Shown piece by piece: positions 13,426-24,603 of a DNA stretch of 64,000 nucleotides (position 1 is the stretch's first letter; each line of letters starts with the position of its first letter). The translations under genes and the position numbers were made by a program. Source of the stretch: Coccinella septempunctata (lineage: Eukaryota; Arthropoda; Insecta; Coleoptera; Coccinellidae); assembly GCF_907165205.1 (NCBI RefSeq), contig NC_058190.1:37351345-37415344 (forward strand). Direction: 5' to 3'. Under the pieces are notes generated by a model. The model searched no databases, was not told where the DNA came from, and saw nothing but the letters and a program-made list of their open reading frames with translations.

Positions 13426-14259
13426 TCACTTTGGAAGTTCCTGTGGGCAATCGGGCTGATTACTTGGATGGGCTGCCCTAAAACATGGATGGTTTTCAAG
13501 TTCCCTATCAACTCTCAATATGGTGGGAAAGGGCCTCAAATCAACATGAAATCGTCTGGCATTGAACACTTGGGGAATGAGACAGCAATCCGCAAAAGTA
13601 ATTTCATCACCAACACAGTATTTTCCTGCACTTGAAGATAAAAGTTTCTCAACAGCACGAAAACCTTTGGTTATCCAATGTTGGGCCCATTCATTCTTCT
13701 TTTCTTCACCAACAAAAATGAGCACCTGAAGATTCTGAAGTGGCTGTATTCCAGATGCAATAACATCACAAATCTCTCTAACCTAAAAGAGTTAGATCTT
13801 CAGACATCTCTTCATTAAAGAATATTTTCTGGAAATTCATATGCAATAATATTAACTCACTCGTGCACGCTTTACTACATCATGAGGTAATAATGGTATG
13901 TGAGGCCTGGTTTCTTCCAAGTACTGAAATATACTCAAAGATTCAATCAAAGTGACCCCATCGATATGAAGTGCTGGTACATGCTCCATCGGATTAATTT
14001 CTCTGTATTCATTGGAATGATGCTCTCCTCCGTTCTTGATGAGTGACACTGGCTTTATCTCATAAGGTATTTCTTTCAAATTCAAAGCTGAAACTCAGTT
14101 GGTTGAGAACATTATGATTTCTAATAAAATGAAGCTTACCTATTCTCACTCTCCAAGAGCAAGAGCTTCTCCAATACGAATAAAGTAAGGTCTGAAACAG
14201 AGTAAATTACATCTAATTTTTATATTTTAATGGAAGGAAAGACTTACTTTAGCTGACAT
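13426..14259 (-). CDS. GstZ: Maleylacetoacetate isomerase (zeta-class glutathione S-transferase)
   Basis: Four exons on the minus strand: 14259-14248, 14191-14140, 14087-13861 and 13782-13426 (stop TGA at 13428-13426). They total 648 nt, or 215 aa, the usual length of the family. The start gives MSAK, and the next exon supplies the diagnostic SSCSWRVR motif at residues 13-20, which holds the glutathione-activating Ser and Cys of zeta GSTs. The GST N-domain continues with EHVPALHIDG and ESLSIFQYLEE; the C-domain has VGDEITFADCCLIPQVFNA near the end. Known role: cytosolic glutathione-dependent cis-trans isomerisation of maleylacetoacetate in tyrosine breakdown. All junctions have AG/GT and keep phase. 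Minus-strand poly(A) candidates (TTTATT on +) occur at 13066-13071 and about 12710. Confidence 0.95.
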
Positions 14260-16342
14260 GGTTATCCTGAGATCCTGAGATGTTCTGAACTCTGAATTTG
14301 AGGTGGTGTATCAACAGGTTATCTTTGAATTGCATAAGAATTGCTCTAACCGGTTGGATGAAAATGAAAGGTCATTTATAATTCAATAGCGATAACTCGT
14401 TCATTTTTCCATACAAAACAACCTTATCTTCATAGAACACTAAAGAAACTTATCTCATTATTCAAATTACTATTATTGTTGTTGGGGCTAACTGTCAGAA
14501 GAGCCGGTTGTAGAACAAGTAGGTCAGGGGGGATATTGAACTACTGAAGCACTTGTTCTTCCTTTCACCCTTGTTGAAGATGAAATTGAAACCGGCTTTT
14601 ACCCTTCTAGCCAGTCAGCAAGGGGTCTTTTTGAGGGTGTAGAACTCTACTTGAATATGTCGGATTTTCTATCTGTACAAATGATTATATAGGTACCAGG
14701 TACCTCATCTCCATCATGAAAAGGATTATGAAGGAGTTGAAATTAAATGAAAAATAACTTTTGTTTGTAGCATCAAAGAATTATCTATTTATTGATTAGT
14801 GAAATGATACGCTAAGTTCATCTAACGATCTAACAAATAAAGACGCTGAAAAAAAAAGTTTTTATATTTAATTGCGGTAAAAAAATTTCCGTTTCATACA
14901 TTTATGCAGAGGTTGTCTCTGCATTTATGGGTAATTTGATAATCATGTGTTTTTATGTGAAAATTTATATCAGGAATATAAGTAGTATCAGATCTCAGAT
15001 AGTATATGTAAGAGAACTCAAAAGACAGCAATAATATGTAGTAAAGAATTACTGCCTGTAATAAATGTTCACAATTTCCAAACACCTGAAATTTCAACGT
15101 TCTAACATCCAGAGTAAATTATTTTCGTACACGGGATAGTTAGAGAGATATTCTCTATTTTGATGTATCTTAAATTGATGTACTTAGTACATACTAAAAC
15201 TTGAATCATTCTTGATAAAGATGAAAAATAAAAATTGGGGGCGCGGCGTAGCGAGTGTAGCGACTGAATGTTAGCCAAATTTCCAACCCGGTTTTTATTC
15301 TTCATAGGTAATTTATTTCATTTTACGAACAGTTCTCCTCGTCTTCATTCTAAAATGTATATTAGTAACCAACATTTCTTTCACCAAGAAATTTCTTGGA
15401 TGGATCAACCCAGGCCCAACCTTTGGGATCAGCCTGTATATTGAATCTGCTATATTATCTACTTATGTCACCAGTCGGCCGTCATCCTGAATGTGTAGAT
15501 ACAAAATTTGTTTTATTATTTTTGTTTGTTTATATTCATATACACATTTATATGACTAATATAGGATAAAAAAGAATTAACGTTGATCGTTATACAACGC
15601 ACAGTACACAGGAACGAATTTTTTTGATATTAGCAAGATGATGATTCATTATATTGTTGATTAATTATCATCATCAATTATCATAGTGTCCTGTCCTTGG
15701 TCTCTTGTAAGCACACAAAGAATAGGAACTTATCTCTGATTTCTTAATACAATTTCCAACTTTCAACTAGTCATTTAATGTAATTCAATTCATCTCAGAC
15801 GAATAGGGTAAGAGTAAAAATATTTACGAAGTTTTTGATTTGTACCCTTTCCAAATATTAACACAAAATAATTATCTTATTTATGATTTTTCAATATTTA
15901 TATCTTCGTAAACAAATGTATAATCTGTAGGTATTTTATTTTACAAAAGGCATGACTCTTGAAGCCTATTATACTGGATCATATCCAATAGTATACCCCA
16001 TAAATAATGAGCAATGAGTGAAGAGTTTATATTTGATGGTTTTCTCTTCAAAATTCATTTTGACTAGTCCTGTATTGCTTGGGGAAAATTTATTCTGTAT
16101 TGTTGAATACGGACCTACAACTATTAATAATTAAGTTTTTATCATTATAGAATGTGTAGACTCATGATATGCACTTGACAATATCATCATTTGAGAAAGG
16201 TTTGAAAATTCTTAAAACAAAAAATCACTGCAAGGGCGGTAGCACTAGCTATGTTGGGGATAGAAGGGATAGTTCAGTGTGCTTAAAATTTCTAATATGA
16301 ATGTTTTTTAATTCTAGGTATATAAATATAGTAATAGTAACC
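14260..16342. other. Intergenic region between the divergent isomerase and SLC46 genes
   Basis: It separates two divergently transcribed genes, so it should hold both promoters, but I can assign no core element. A degenerate inverted repeat is visible at about 14487-14622 (GCTAACTGTC...GAGCCGGTT against AACCGGCTT...CAGTCAGC). A small GC-rich patch with a repeated GTAGCGA-type unit lies at about 15238-15268. The rest is AT-rich. Confidence 0.45.
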
Positions 16343-18896
16343 ATGACTTGGGTAGAATTTGATCAGCTTAAAACTCTTATAGAAGTACCTGCTTTTTTGT
16401 CACTTTTCAGTGTAATGGTACAAAGTAAGTAAAATAGTATTTTATAAACATACTTAATGTGTAAAGGTCTTTATAAATTATTGTTACGTTGCAGTTGGCT
16501 TTGAATTACTCGGTGCTGCTTTCTGAGGTTTTAAGAACTAAATATCATAGAATTTCAAAATCGACACCTGCTGCAATGTTATAATAATTTATAAAGACTC
16601 TATTAGTCATATTTACCAAACCTGCATAAATATTACATATTAATTCAATAATTCAATTTATTAAGGACCATAATTTTTCAGTTCCTGTTTTTACAAATCT
16701 AGTTTTATATCGAACCTGCTACGTTACTCTAGGATATAATGAATCTGATTGTGCACTATTGGGAACAGGTCATAAAGATAATTTCACCAATAATCTCACA
16801 CAACTAGTGGAACCTGATGCTAATAATTTAAATCTCTATATACAATTGCCTGCTGGATTTATTTGTTCATTTATGGGACTTTATGTAGGAACTTGGTCTG
16901 ATCGGAATGGCAGAAAACCCTTACTACTTTCAACACTTGGGGGTAAGTTGATGAGCAAGAGTATTTTCATTTTCACATGTTCGATGAATAAAATATATTC
17001 AAGTCGCACACCGAATAAAGTAAATTATTGTCTTCATTTATATTTTTCCCTTATTTCAACATACTTTATTTTTCACAGCACAAGCTTTAGGTTTTGCAAT
17101 GACCGCTGTATTCTGTTTACTTCCGAATTTGTCGCCCTGGTATCTTATTTTGACTGTATTACCGACACTAGCAACTGGCGGATTTGCAGCTATGCTGACC
17201 TTATATCTGAGTTATATTACAGATATTTCCGATGAACATAGTAGAGGTACAAGGTGATTAATTGAAAATAAATATTGTCCACAGCATCAAATGTTGATTT
17301 ATGTTTTAATTGCAGACTAGGTTCATTTGAAATTACTTTTGCTTTGGGTTCTTTACTTGGAACATTGGCTAGTTCATACATATTCCAAAGAATTGGTTAT
17401 GCTGGTGTATATTTAGTTTCAACAGGATTCTTGATGACATCATTTTGTTTCACACTGTTTATTTTGAAGGAATCCCTAAGTGAAAGTCGAAAGGAGGTTT
17501 GAGTTCATTTTTCAATTTATTTTATCACAAGGTTTTTTGATTCAACTCACTGGTGCTGTGCTAAAGCTTCATTTGAATTGGATTCACATGAAATGCTTAC
17601 AACGCAAAAATTTTGTATGTTTCTTTTTCATTTCCGCCGATTGTAGAGCTCTCATTTGATTAAGCTTACCGGTTTAGGATATATTATGTCATACTTTTAA
17701 TTTTGATTATTACAAACCAATAACTCTGATATATTTTTAGGTGTTAAACCAGGAACGGGAACAATCTTTCACGGAACAACTGAAATCGATGACAGAGTGT
17801 GCTCTAAAGAAACGGCCCCACTATGAGAGGGCACTCATTCTACTTTGCCTTGTAATAACATCACTTTTTGTCTTTGCTCTGATATCAGACGTGGGAATAA
17901 TATATCTATTCCTACAAGTCAAGTTTGGTTGGTCCCTTGAAAAATTCACAGTTTTCTCCAGCACAAGAGATTTTTTGAGTATTGTCGGCACTTTCTTTGG
18001 AATATATGGGCTCCATAAAAAATTGGACGTCAATGAAACAGTTCTAATTCTTGTGGGCCTGATTTCCTGTTTTAGTTCTTCCCTAGTCCAAGGACTGGCA
18101 AATGCTGATATTCACATTTATTTTGGTGAGCACTGAGTTATCTTCAATTATTGATACAAAGATTATTTTTGCACTCTTTACTCAATGTAATTTTTTTAGC
18201 TGGAGCATTGAGGTTCTTGTCTGGATGTGTGAATCCAATGGTGAGATCTCTGATTTCTAAAATAGCAAGGCCTGATGAGATCGGAAAAATCTTCTCAGTT
18301 GCAGTTATGTGTCAGAGTATATTGCAACTTGTAGGTTCACCTCTTTATACAAAAATTTACAACGATAGCTTGAGCACATGGCCATCATTTTATAATTTCG
18401 TGACAGCTGGAGTATACTTCTTCGCTCTGATTTTGACTATGTGAGTATATTTTTTTTTGCTGAAATAATGGATTCATGTTATACCTAAATAAGGGCAGTA
18501 CTGTGGATCGATGGAGTGCAAAAGGAAGCCTATCAATATGTCACTTGTCACTATCTGCAATGGACAGGTTGAGTTATGATTTTTTTTCAGAATATTCAAA
18601 AGAATATCATTCCACTAAGGGACCCCCAAGTCCAAATTACGATTCGCGTTATTTAAAAATCTCCTTGAACAAAATTCCGGCTCTTCAATCCAGATGTAAT
18701 TTTTGGTCCTAATATCGTCATTGTGTAGAACATGTTTTATATTTTATCTGGTATTTTTCAAACATATTATTGATAACTGATTTTTTTCAGAATTTTGATA
18801 ATTGTGCGACTGAAGTCCACAAGAGAACCAAGGTTCCAAGTTCTTGAAGAAGATGCAACTTCAGAGATATTCAATGATGAGAATGACAATGCTTGA
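16343..18896 (+). CDS. SLC46-family major facilitator transporter (proton-coupled folate transporter-like)
   Basis: Seven coding exons: 16343-16424, 16682-16942, 17079-17253, 17316-17496, 17741-18125, 18200-18440 and 18791-18896 (stop TGA 18894-18896). They sum to 1431 nt, or 476 aa, typical of SLC46. The early RTCYVTLGYNESDC stretch after TM1 is characteristic of the family. GTWSDRNGRKPLL near residues 98-110 is the MFS loop 2-3 signature. Hydrophobic helices follow in order, and the short acidic C-tail is cytosolic. Members move folates, cyclic dinucleotides or muropeptides with protons; the substrate here cannot be told from sequence. All introns but the first two and the last are under 250 bp. 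The start ATG is preceded by an AT-rich leader and lies just upstream of the first hydrophobic segment. A poly(A) signal candidate is AATAAA 19477-19482. Confidence 0.9.
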
Positions 18897-19700
18897 TTTT
18901 TTTATTGAATTTAACTAGATAATATCCATCTATGAAACTGAGTAACTGAAATACCTGTATAAATATCCTGAAGTTTGAATCACCTGTGATACTAAGACTG
19001 AACCAAATTCAGTTATTTTTGAAAAAAATGTACTTCTTGTCGAAATTCACATTTTCATAGTGTTTCAAGAATAATGGTTATCAAGAATTTCAAGGTTCAT
19101 AATTTGCGAAAGGGCATAAAATCAGTGATAAAAATATTTTTTAACGAATTTACTAGACAAATTTTTCTTTTGTGTATATAATGTTACCAAACTTGAATAA
19201 TATTTTATGGAAAATCTTATAAAATATGTTGGAATTGAGAACGCTATTTCTTGAAAAATTCCACCTTTTGTATTGTGTTTACGTTGTCACACAAATTTGC
19301 ATTTTTTCAAATATTTTATAATCTTAAGAATCTTAACATTGAAAATCTTACTCAATGCTACCTATCAGAAATGGAAACTTCCATTTCAAAGAAATATATC
19401 TTTATTTTTTTAATAACCATTTTACAGTTCATCAGGTATAATGATTAATATTATATAAAAATTGTACTTATACATAAATAAATTTTCCTAATTTTTTTCT
19501 TGCGTTTTTATATACTTTACCGAGTTTTCATTATCATTTATTATATCACATCACAATCTGGGAAAGCAGATTACCTACTTTTTTGCCTTTATGCAATACA
19601 ATGAAATTTTATTTGTAAAATTTCACCCCAGATGAATTATCTCGCACAAATGGTGATTTTGAACACCAACTTAATCAATACGATTTGCAGACAGATTCAA
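18897..19700 (+). other. SLC46 3' UTR and spacer
   Basis: AT-rich, with no coding signal. AATAAA at 19477-19482 is the likely 3' end of the SLC46 transcript, giving a UTR of about 600 nt. The retrotransposon remnant begins soon after. Confidence 0.5.
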
Positions 19701-21281
19701 TCAATACTTTTTAAATTCTGCAATGAGCATGGTGCCTAATTCAATTGAAGAGAATCATGTTCCTTATTTCCAACAAGCAGATAAGTCCATGTTTTTCAAA
19801 ACAATAATGGAGGAAGAAATAATAGTTTCAGTGAAAAGCCTCAAAAATAAACATAGTACTAGTAACATCTTTTGAATCAGGAATATTCCCGGATGCACTA
19901 AAATTAGCAACAATCAAACCCCTACACAAAAAAGGCAATGTCGCAGAGATTGAGAACTATAGGCCAATAAGCTTGCTGCCTAGCTTTTCGAAAATTTTCG
20001 AGAAATGTATAAGCAGCAGGTTAATGAAGTACTTTGTCACAAATGATATGTTGTACAAAAGCCAGCATGCATATTTGAAGGGGAGAGGAACTCACACTGC
20101 TATATTTGAGTTCACAGAGAAAATTTTACAAGAATTGGAGGAAAAAAACCAAGTTATGGGGCTTTTTTTAGATCTTACAAAGGCGTATGATTGTGTGAAC
20201 CATAAAATTTTATTAAAAAAGCTGGAAAGATATGGTGTTGCTGGTGTTTTGCTTGCATGGTTGGGGTCGTACATGTCGGGGAGATTGCAGCAAACGGCCA
20301 TTACAAAGGAAGGAATCTCCTATACATCCAGTAAAGAATCCGTTGAAATAGGCATTCAACAAGGTAGTATCCTAAGTCCAATCTTGTTTATTATTTATAT
20401 AAATGATGCTCCCATTTCTGTTGCCAATTTGAATTGTTTTCTCTGTGATTATGCAGATGATAAAAATATTTTAGTAGCTGAGAAAGACCTAAATGCTGCT
20501 TTAACTGGAACTTTGAATAAAATTTATGAAGCTTTATCGAATTGGATCTCTAATGAGGGGTTGCTATTGAATCATAACAAAACCGATTGTGTTTTCTTCA
20601 AAACTAGAAGAAGTAATGTTGATTGTCCCGATCACATTAGCTTAAATGGGGTAGAGATTGGTGTGAGCACGGAGGCAAGATTACTGGGCATGACAATTGA
20701 TGAAACTTTATCATGGGAGGTTCACATTGATAAACTTGCCAAGAAATTGAATTCGGTGTGCTACACTTTAAGAGTGATGTCACAGTATTTGAATGTGTGT
20801 GGTTTGAAAATGATTTATTCCTCATGTTTTGAAGCACCTCTTAGATATGGAGTGGTTTTTTATGGAAGTGTCAGGGCTTCAGATATAATATTCAGAACTC
20901 AAAAAAGGGCCATAAGAATTATCAACAAACTTAGCTTTAGAGCATCCTGCAGAGGTTTTTTTAGAAGCAGTGGTTTGTTAACTTTTGCTGCAGTATATAT
21001 TGAGGAATGTCTCATGTTTCTTTTCAATAACCGAGAATATTTCAGAGAAAAATTTACCATCTCATTCTTACAATAGTAGAAGCTGCAATTTTGTGTACCC
21101 CATTCATAGACTGACAGTTACAGAGAAAGGAGCCAAGTATGCTTGTATGAAGCTTTTTAATAGATTACCTCTACGTTTCAAGCAAATGGACAACAAATAT
21201 GTTTTCAGGAGAGAATTACACAAACTGTTAATTGAGCTGGAGCCTTACACAGTGCTAGAGTACCTAAATGCTTCTTTGTAA
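19700..21281 (+). pseudogene. Non-LTR retrotransposon (jockey/CR1-like) reverse transcriptase, damaged
   Basis: Readable reverse transcriptase begins near 19870 (ENYRPISLLPSFSKIFEK), with related material back to about 19760. The motifs come in order: FLDLTKAYDCVNHKIL (block A), GIQQGSILSPILFIIYIND (block B) and DYADD (catalytic block C, about 20448-20462). The thumb and C-terminal tail run on to 21281. It is dead: an internal deletion and frame change occur near 19868, a shift near 21040-21070 splits the C-terminal tail between two frames, and no endonuclease or ORF1 precedes it (5' truncation). The 3' tail appears to resume at 22549-22619 after a DNA element insertion. Family: insect LINE of the jockey/CR1 group; the exact clade needs alignment. 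Confidence 0.88.
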
Positions 21282-21351
21282 TTTTGCTGAGTAAAGTTTC
21301 TATATTTTTGTTTTTGACATTATTTCGTTCTGATGATACATAAGTATATGT

Positions 21352-22548
21352 GTATATGTTACGGCTAAAGATAGGTGTGAGCATAAACTTAAGATTAGCC
21401 GGCTAAACTTCGGTTTATATTCGAGGATCGGCTAAAGTTCGATAAAATATTCATGTGCGTCAGGGGATTTCATCTTTAGCCGGCTAATGTGCTCATTACC
21501 CGAAACGAAACGGCTGAAAATGTATTCATTGGACACGCGAAGGGGTGATGTCTTTTGAATGATCGGATAACAGAAGACGAAAGCACGAGGCCACGTTTTT
21601 GTTTGAATTTTTAGAATTGAAATATGCAAAAGAGCATCGAATGTATTGGGGTTGTATTACATAACGCCCATGGGTTTTCAATTTAATATTTAACCAGTTA
21701 TTTTGATCTGTTCAGGAGATTAATGCTCTTCAAATCGAGCCAAATTTGTGAAAAACCATAATATGACAATATTAGACATAGAAAATTTTTCCTGTTAACA
21801 AAAGTATATTTTTCCTACCATTCAATAATTGGATTTATGGAAAAATTACGAAATAGGAAAAATATTTCTAACGTTGCTTTCTTCTTTCGGACCAATTCTT
21901 TCGCAAAAAAGAACAAAGAAAAACATTTAACATAAACATAGTTGAAAACTTTCTCTAGCTGATTCTGTTAAAAATTTCTTCTCGAGTCATTGAACATACG
22001 GGTTCCAAAATACGCCACCCTTGATGAATCATACCGGGGGATACAAGTGCATTTATCGTAAAGCTTATCAGCCAAATAGTCCGGTTAACTACAAATAAGA
22101 TTGGGTACTTCTACTTATATTTTTCTAGAATTTGACCTTTGGTATTTTGATGAAGAAGTTCGCGTCATCATTCTCGTCTTCATTCTCTCCTTTTGTTGCA
22201 ACAAAAAAGTTGAAACAAATATATGTGCATTCTCCAATTTCTCAACTGCTTAACATAATGCTTTCCTGCTATTAAAATATGTGAAATTTGAAATTCATAC
22301 GAAAAATGCATTGCATTGATACTTTATTCTATTATACTCGTATTACTATTTCTTTACATTCTTTTGATTGCCGAAAATTTGCGCCCCTCAAGCCTTGTAC
22401 ATTTAAAGCCGATGGGATGTGGTTACACTTAAGTTTAGCCGGCTAAAGATAGAAGAAACTAACATTAGCCAATACCCGAAGCTAAACCTAAGTTTAGCCG
22501 GCTAATCTTAAGTTTATGTTCACACCTATCTTTAGCCGTAACATATAC
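21352..22548. mobile_element. Non-autonomous DNA element with 80 bp inverted termini, inserted in the LINE tail
   Basis: The left end starts GTATATGTTACGGCTAAAG and the right end is its reverse complement, with homology of about 80 bp. The 12-bp palindrome TTAGCCGGCTAA occurs four times, two near each end: 21395-21406, 21476-21487, 22435-22446 and 22494-22505. ATGT flanks both sides (21348-21351 and 22549-22552), a likely 4-bp target duplication. The interior is AT-rich and non-coding. Removing it rejoins LINE DNA to the TAC-repeat tail. Confidence 0.75.
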
Positions 22549-22574
22549 ATGTATTGGATTCTCGAAATAAACAT

Positions 22575-22619
<45 letters not shown>
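22549..22619 (+). repeat. LINE 3' tail with (TAC)15 microsatellite
   Basis: About 25 bp of unique tail including AATAAA is followed by 15 TAC units at 22575-22619. CR1/L2-type and some jockey elements end in short tandem repeats rather than poly(A), so this is probably the true LINE 3' terminus. Confidence 0.7.
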
Positions 22620-22822
22620 GATTAACTATTTGTGAGAATGTTGGTAAATGTTTGGAAAATTCAACCAAGCATAAAATTCGATTTTACAGTCCCTGCTCGG
22701 GCACCAAATTCTTTCAATGTGGGAAAATAGCAATCCCACCCAAGTAACTTCATTATTAGAGGTCAAAAATAACAAACCCATTTGATCTTTCTGAAATGTT
22801 TTTTTTATTAGAATAGTTATTT

Positions 22823-22929
22823 ATGTACCAAGGACGAAAAACTGTCTATTACAGTTGAGCCTGCAAATTGATAGCCGAGGATAGCAAGCAGGCGAGACAA
22901 TATAGTCAGTTTTTCCCGAGGTGCATATT
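22823..22929. repeat. Imperfect hairpin of about 105 bp
   Basis: GGACGAAAAACTGTCTAT near the left is the imperfect complement of ATAGTCAGTTTTTCCC near the right, with flanking TGTACC and GGTGCA also pairing. It could be a tiny inverted-repeat element. No clear target duplication. Confidence 0.4.
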
Positions 22930-23264
22930 ACATTTTTTCGTCGACCTCACATATAGGTACCTTCATGAAAGTAAGAAGTTAGCCGTTTTATGGCCTCATC
23001 TAGGTGTCCCTAATTGCAAATTCCCTGAGCTCTAGTGAAGTGTTACCCTTATCCATATCGCTAATACTATCCATTCTTGATTATACTGAACACTAAAATT
23101 CACGTACCTAATTCACTGCTTAAATCTAGCCGATTTCGTAAAGAATTAATTCGACAACATCAAATGGCAGTTATTGTCACAGGCACTTATGTTTTCATCA
23201 AATTTTGTATTCACAAAATTGATTCAATCACCCCTGGATCTAATATATTGTTTAGAGACGAGAG

Positions 23265-23328
23265 CCGGACGAAAAGTAAATCAGTACGAAAATTACTCCC
23301 CCTCAAAAAGAGTCGACTTTTCGTCCGG
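23265..23328. repeat. Perfect 13-bp inverted repeat
   Basis: CCGGACGAAAAGT (23265-23277) pairs with ACTTTTCGTCCGG (23316-23328) across a 38-nt loop. Function unknown. Confidence 0.5.
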
Positions 23329-23744
23329 AAATAAGTACGTAAAATGTCAACTTTCGTTCAGGTCGACGGAAAAGATATTTTAAATTTGATTTTTTATGAT
23401 TCCCCAATCAATTTTGAGGAAAAAAATTGATACTGTCCGGTTGAAAGGTATTTCATTCCATTTCGCAGTATAGAACATGTCCCATCAAGTTTCGTTGTCC
23501 GTTACTTTCGACAGGCGTATCTCATAGACAAATCTTCATAGATCTGAATGTGATGAATATTCGGAAGGAGCAACTCTTCTGATTATAAAACTCGAAATTT
23601 TACGAGCTCAGTGCAACCGTTTCGATCTTGACATTTATTCTTTATTCAACAGAAAACCCCATATTTTTGGGATTTTTTCGACCTTGTAACGTCTTTTTCT
23701 CGGTGTACTCGAGCGCCAGCGATTCTTTAAGGGAAAATAGCAAA

Positions 23745-23774
23745 CAAAGATTATAGAGTACTCTATAATCTTTG
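23745..23774. mobile_element. 30-bp perfect palindrome with 8-9 bp direct flanking repeats
   Basis: CAAAGATTATAGAGT is followed immediately by its exact reverse complement. ATAGCAAA lies on both sides (23737-23744 and 23775-23782; the next base C also matches if shared), so the sequence behaves as an insertion with target duplication. Related palindromes occur at 43507-43579 and 59646-59682. Confidence 0.75.
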
Positions 23775-24143
23775 ATAGCAAACCTACCCTGGTAGCTACG
23801 AGCCGAAGACAAGGTTCCTCGGTGTCTGGGGTGTTAGCGACAACCAGTGAAAGCCAAAATCAACGTACACAACTTATATTTGTCGACTCGTACAAGGAAA
23901 CACAAATGGCACTATTATAAAATTCGTACAGTGAAAGACTCGAGATCAGTGAATTTACAGGGCAAAACGGACGGAATGAAACAGGGTCCGATCTCAAAAC
24001 GTTATACGGGGTTTACGGACGTGTTCGCCAGCCAGAACGTAAGACGCACACTTTACGGACAGACATTGGACTTCAACCAGGTTAGGGGATGAAAAATGAC
24101 GACACAGAATTTCGACGGCTCCCCCTTAGGCGCGTTCGGCACT

Positions 24144-24296
24144 CCCCGGGTATCCACACCAGCAGAGTGCTTCCCTTACTGTAGGGGTGAACACGGGAAC
24201 GAGAGGGAAAATTCTAGGAAGGGTAGCCACCCCAAAGTGCCTTCTGTACCCCCCGGGTATCCACACCAGCAGGGTACGTTATTGACAGTAGGGGTG
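24144..24296. repeat. Two 46-bp direct repeats, 107 bp apart
   Basis: Units 24144-24189 and 24251-24296 both begin CCCCGGGTATCCACACCAGC and end TAGGGGTG. They have equal length and a diverged middle. They sit in the GC-rich block described as a possible LTR. Confidence 0.7.
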
Positions 24297-24603
24297 GAAC
24301 TCAGACTCGGGTATAGAAGGGGGCGGTGTAGAAGGAAACTGAAGTTCCAATAATATATAAAAAAACAAAATGTCGTCTTACCTATCGGTTTGGCCACTTG
24401 CACTCGTAAAACAGAAAAACTCGAAAAACGGAATAAAAACGGTGCGGAATGTTTACAATTCCGAACGTTGTCGGAATTCTGAATTGTAAATTTAAAAGGA
24501 TTTTTTTCTAGAAATTAATCCAAAAATAAAATTACGAAAATGAAACTAAAAGGAGTATTCTAAAATGAGGGGGTAGGTTCGAAAACTACCCTCTCGTTAC
24601 AAC

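Larger units (their letters stand above)
23640..24603 (-). mobile_element. Possible solo LTR, minus orientation
   Basis: The block is clearly richer in GC than its surroundings. On the minus strand it starts TGTAACGAGAGGG at 24603, a typical LTR opening. It then has a TATATA box near 24350 and a TTCAGTT initiator-like site about 20-25 nt later, as in an LTR promoter. Two AATAAA signals on the same strand lie near 23640-23655. No internal gag/pol flanks it, so it would be a solo LTR. The left boundary and a 5-bp target duplication could not be defined, so the call is tentative. It could also be host regulatory DNA. Confidence 0.3.

Noticed and set aside
15238..15300. GC-rich patch as a tRNA or structured RNA
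   Set aside because: No cloverleaf arms or box A/B spacing could be laid out.
22575..22619. TAC repeats as a CRISPR-like array
   Set aside because: A 3-bp microsatellite at the end of a LINE, in animal DNA; no spacers.
23847..24353. Overlapping + open frames in the GC-rich block as genes
   Set aside because: Frames exist because the block is GC-rich. The repeated CCCCGGGTATCC unit interrupts them and no domain is seen.
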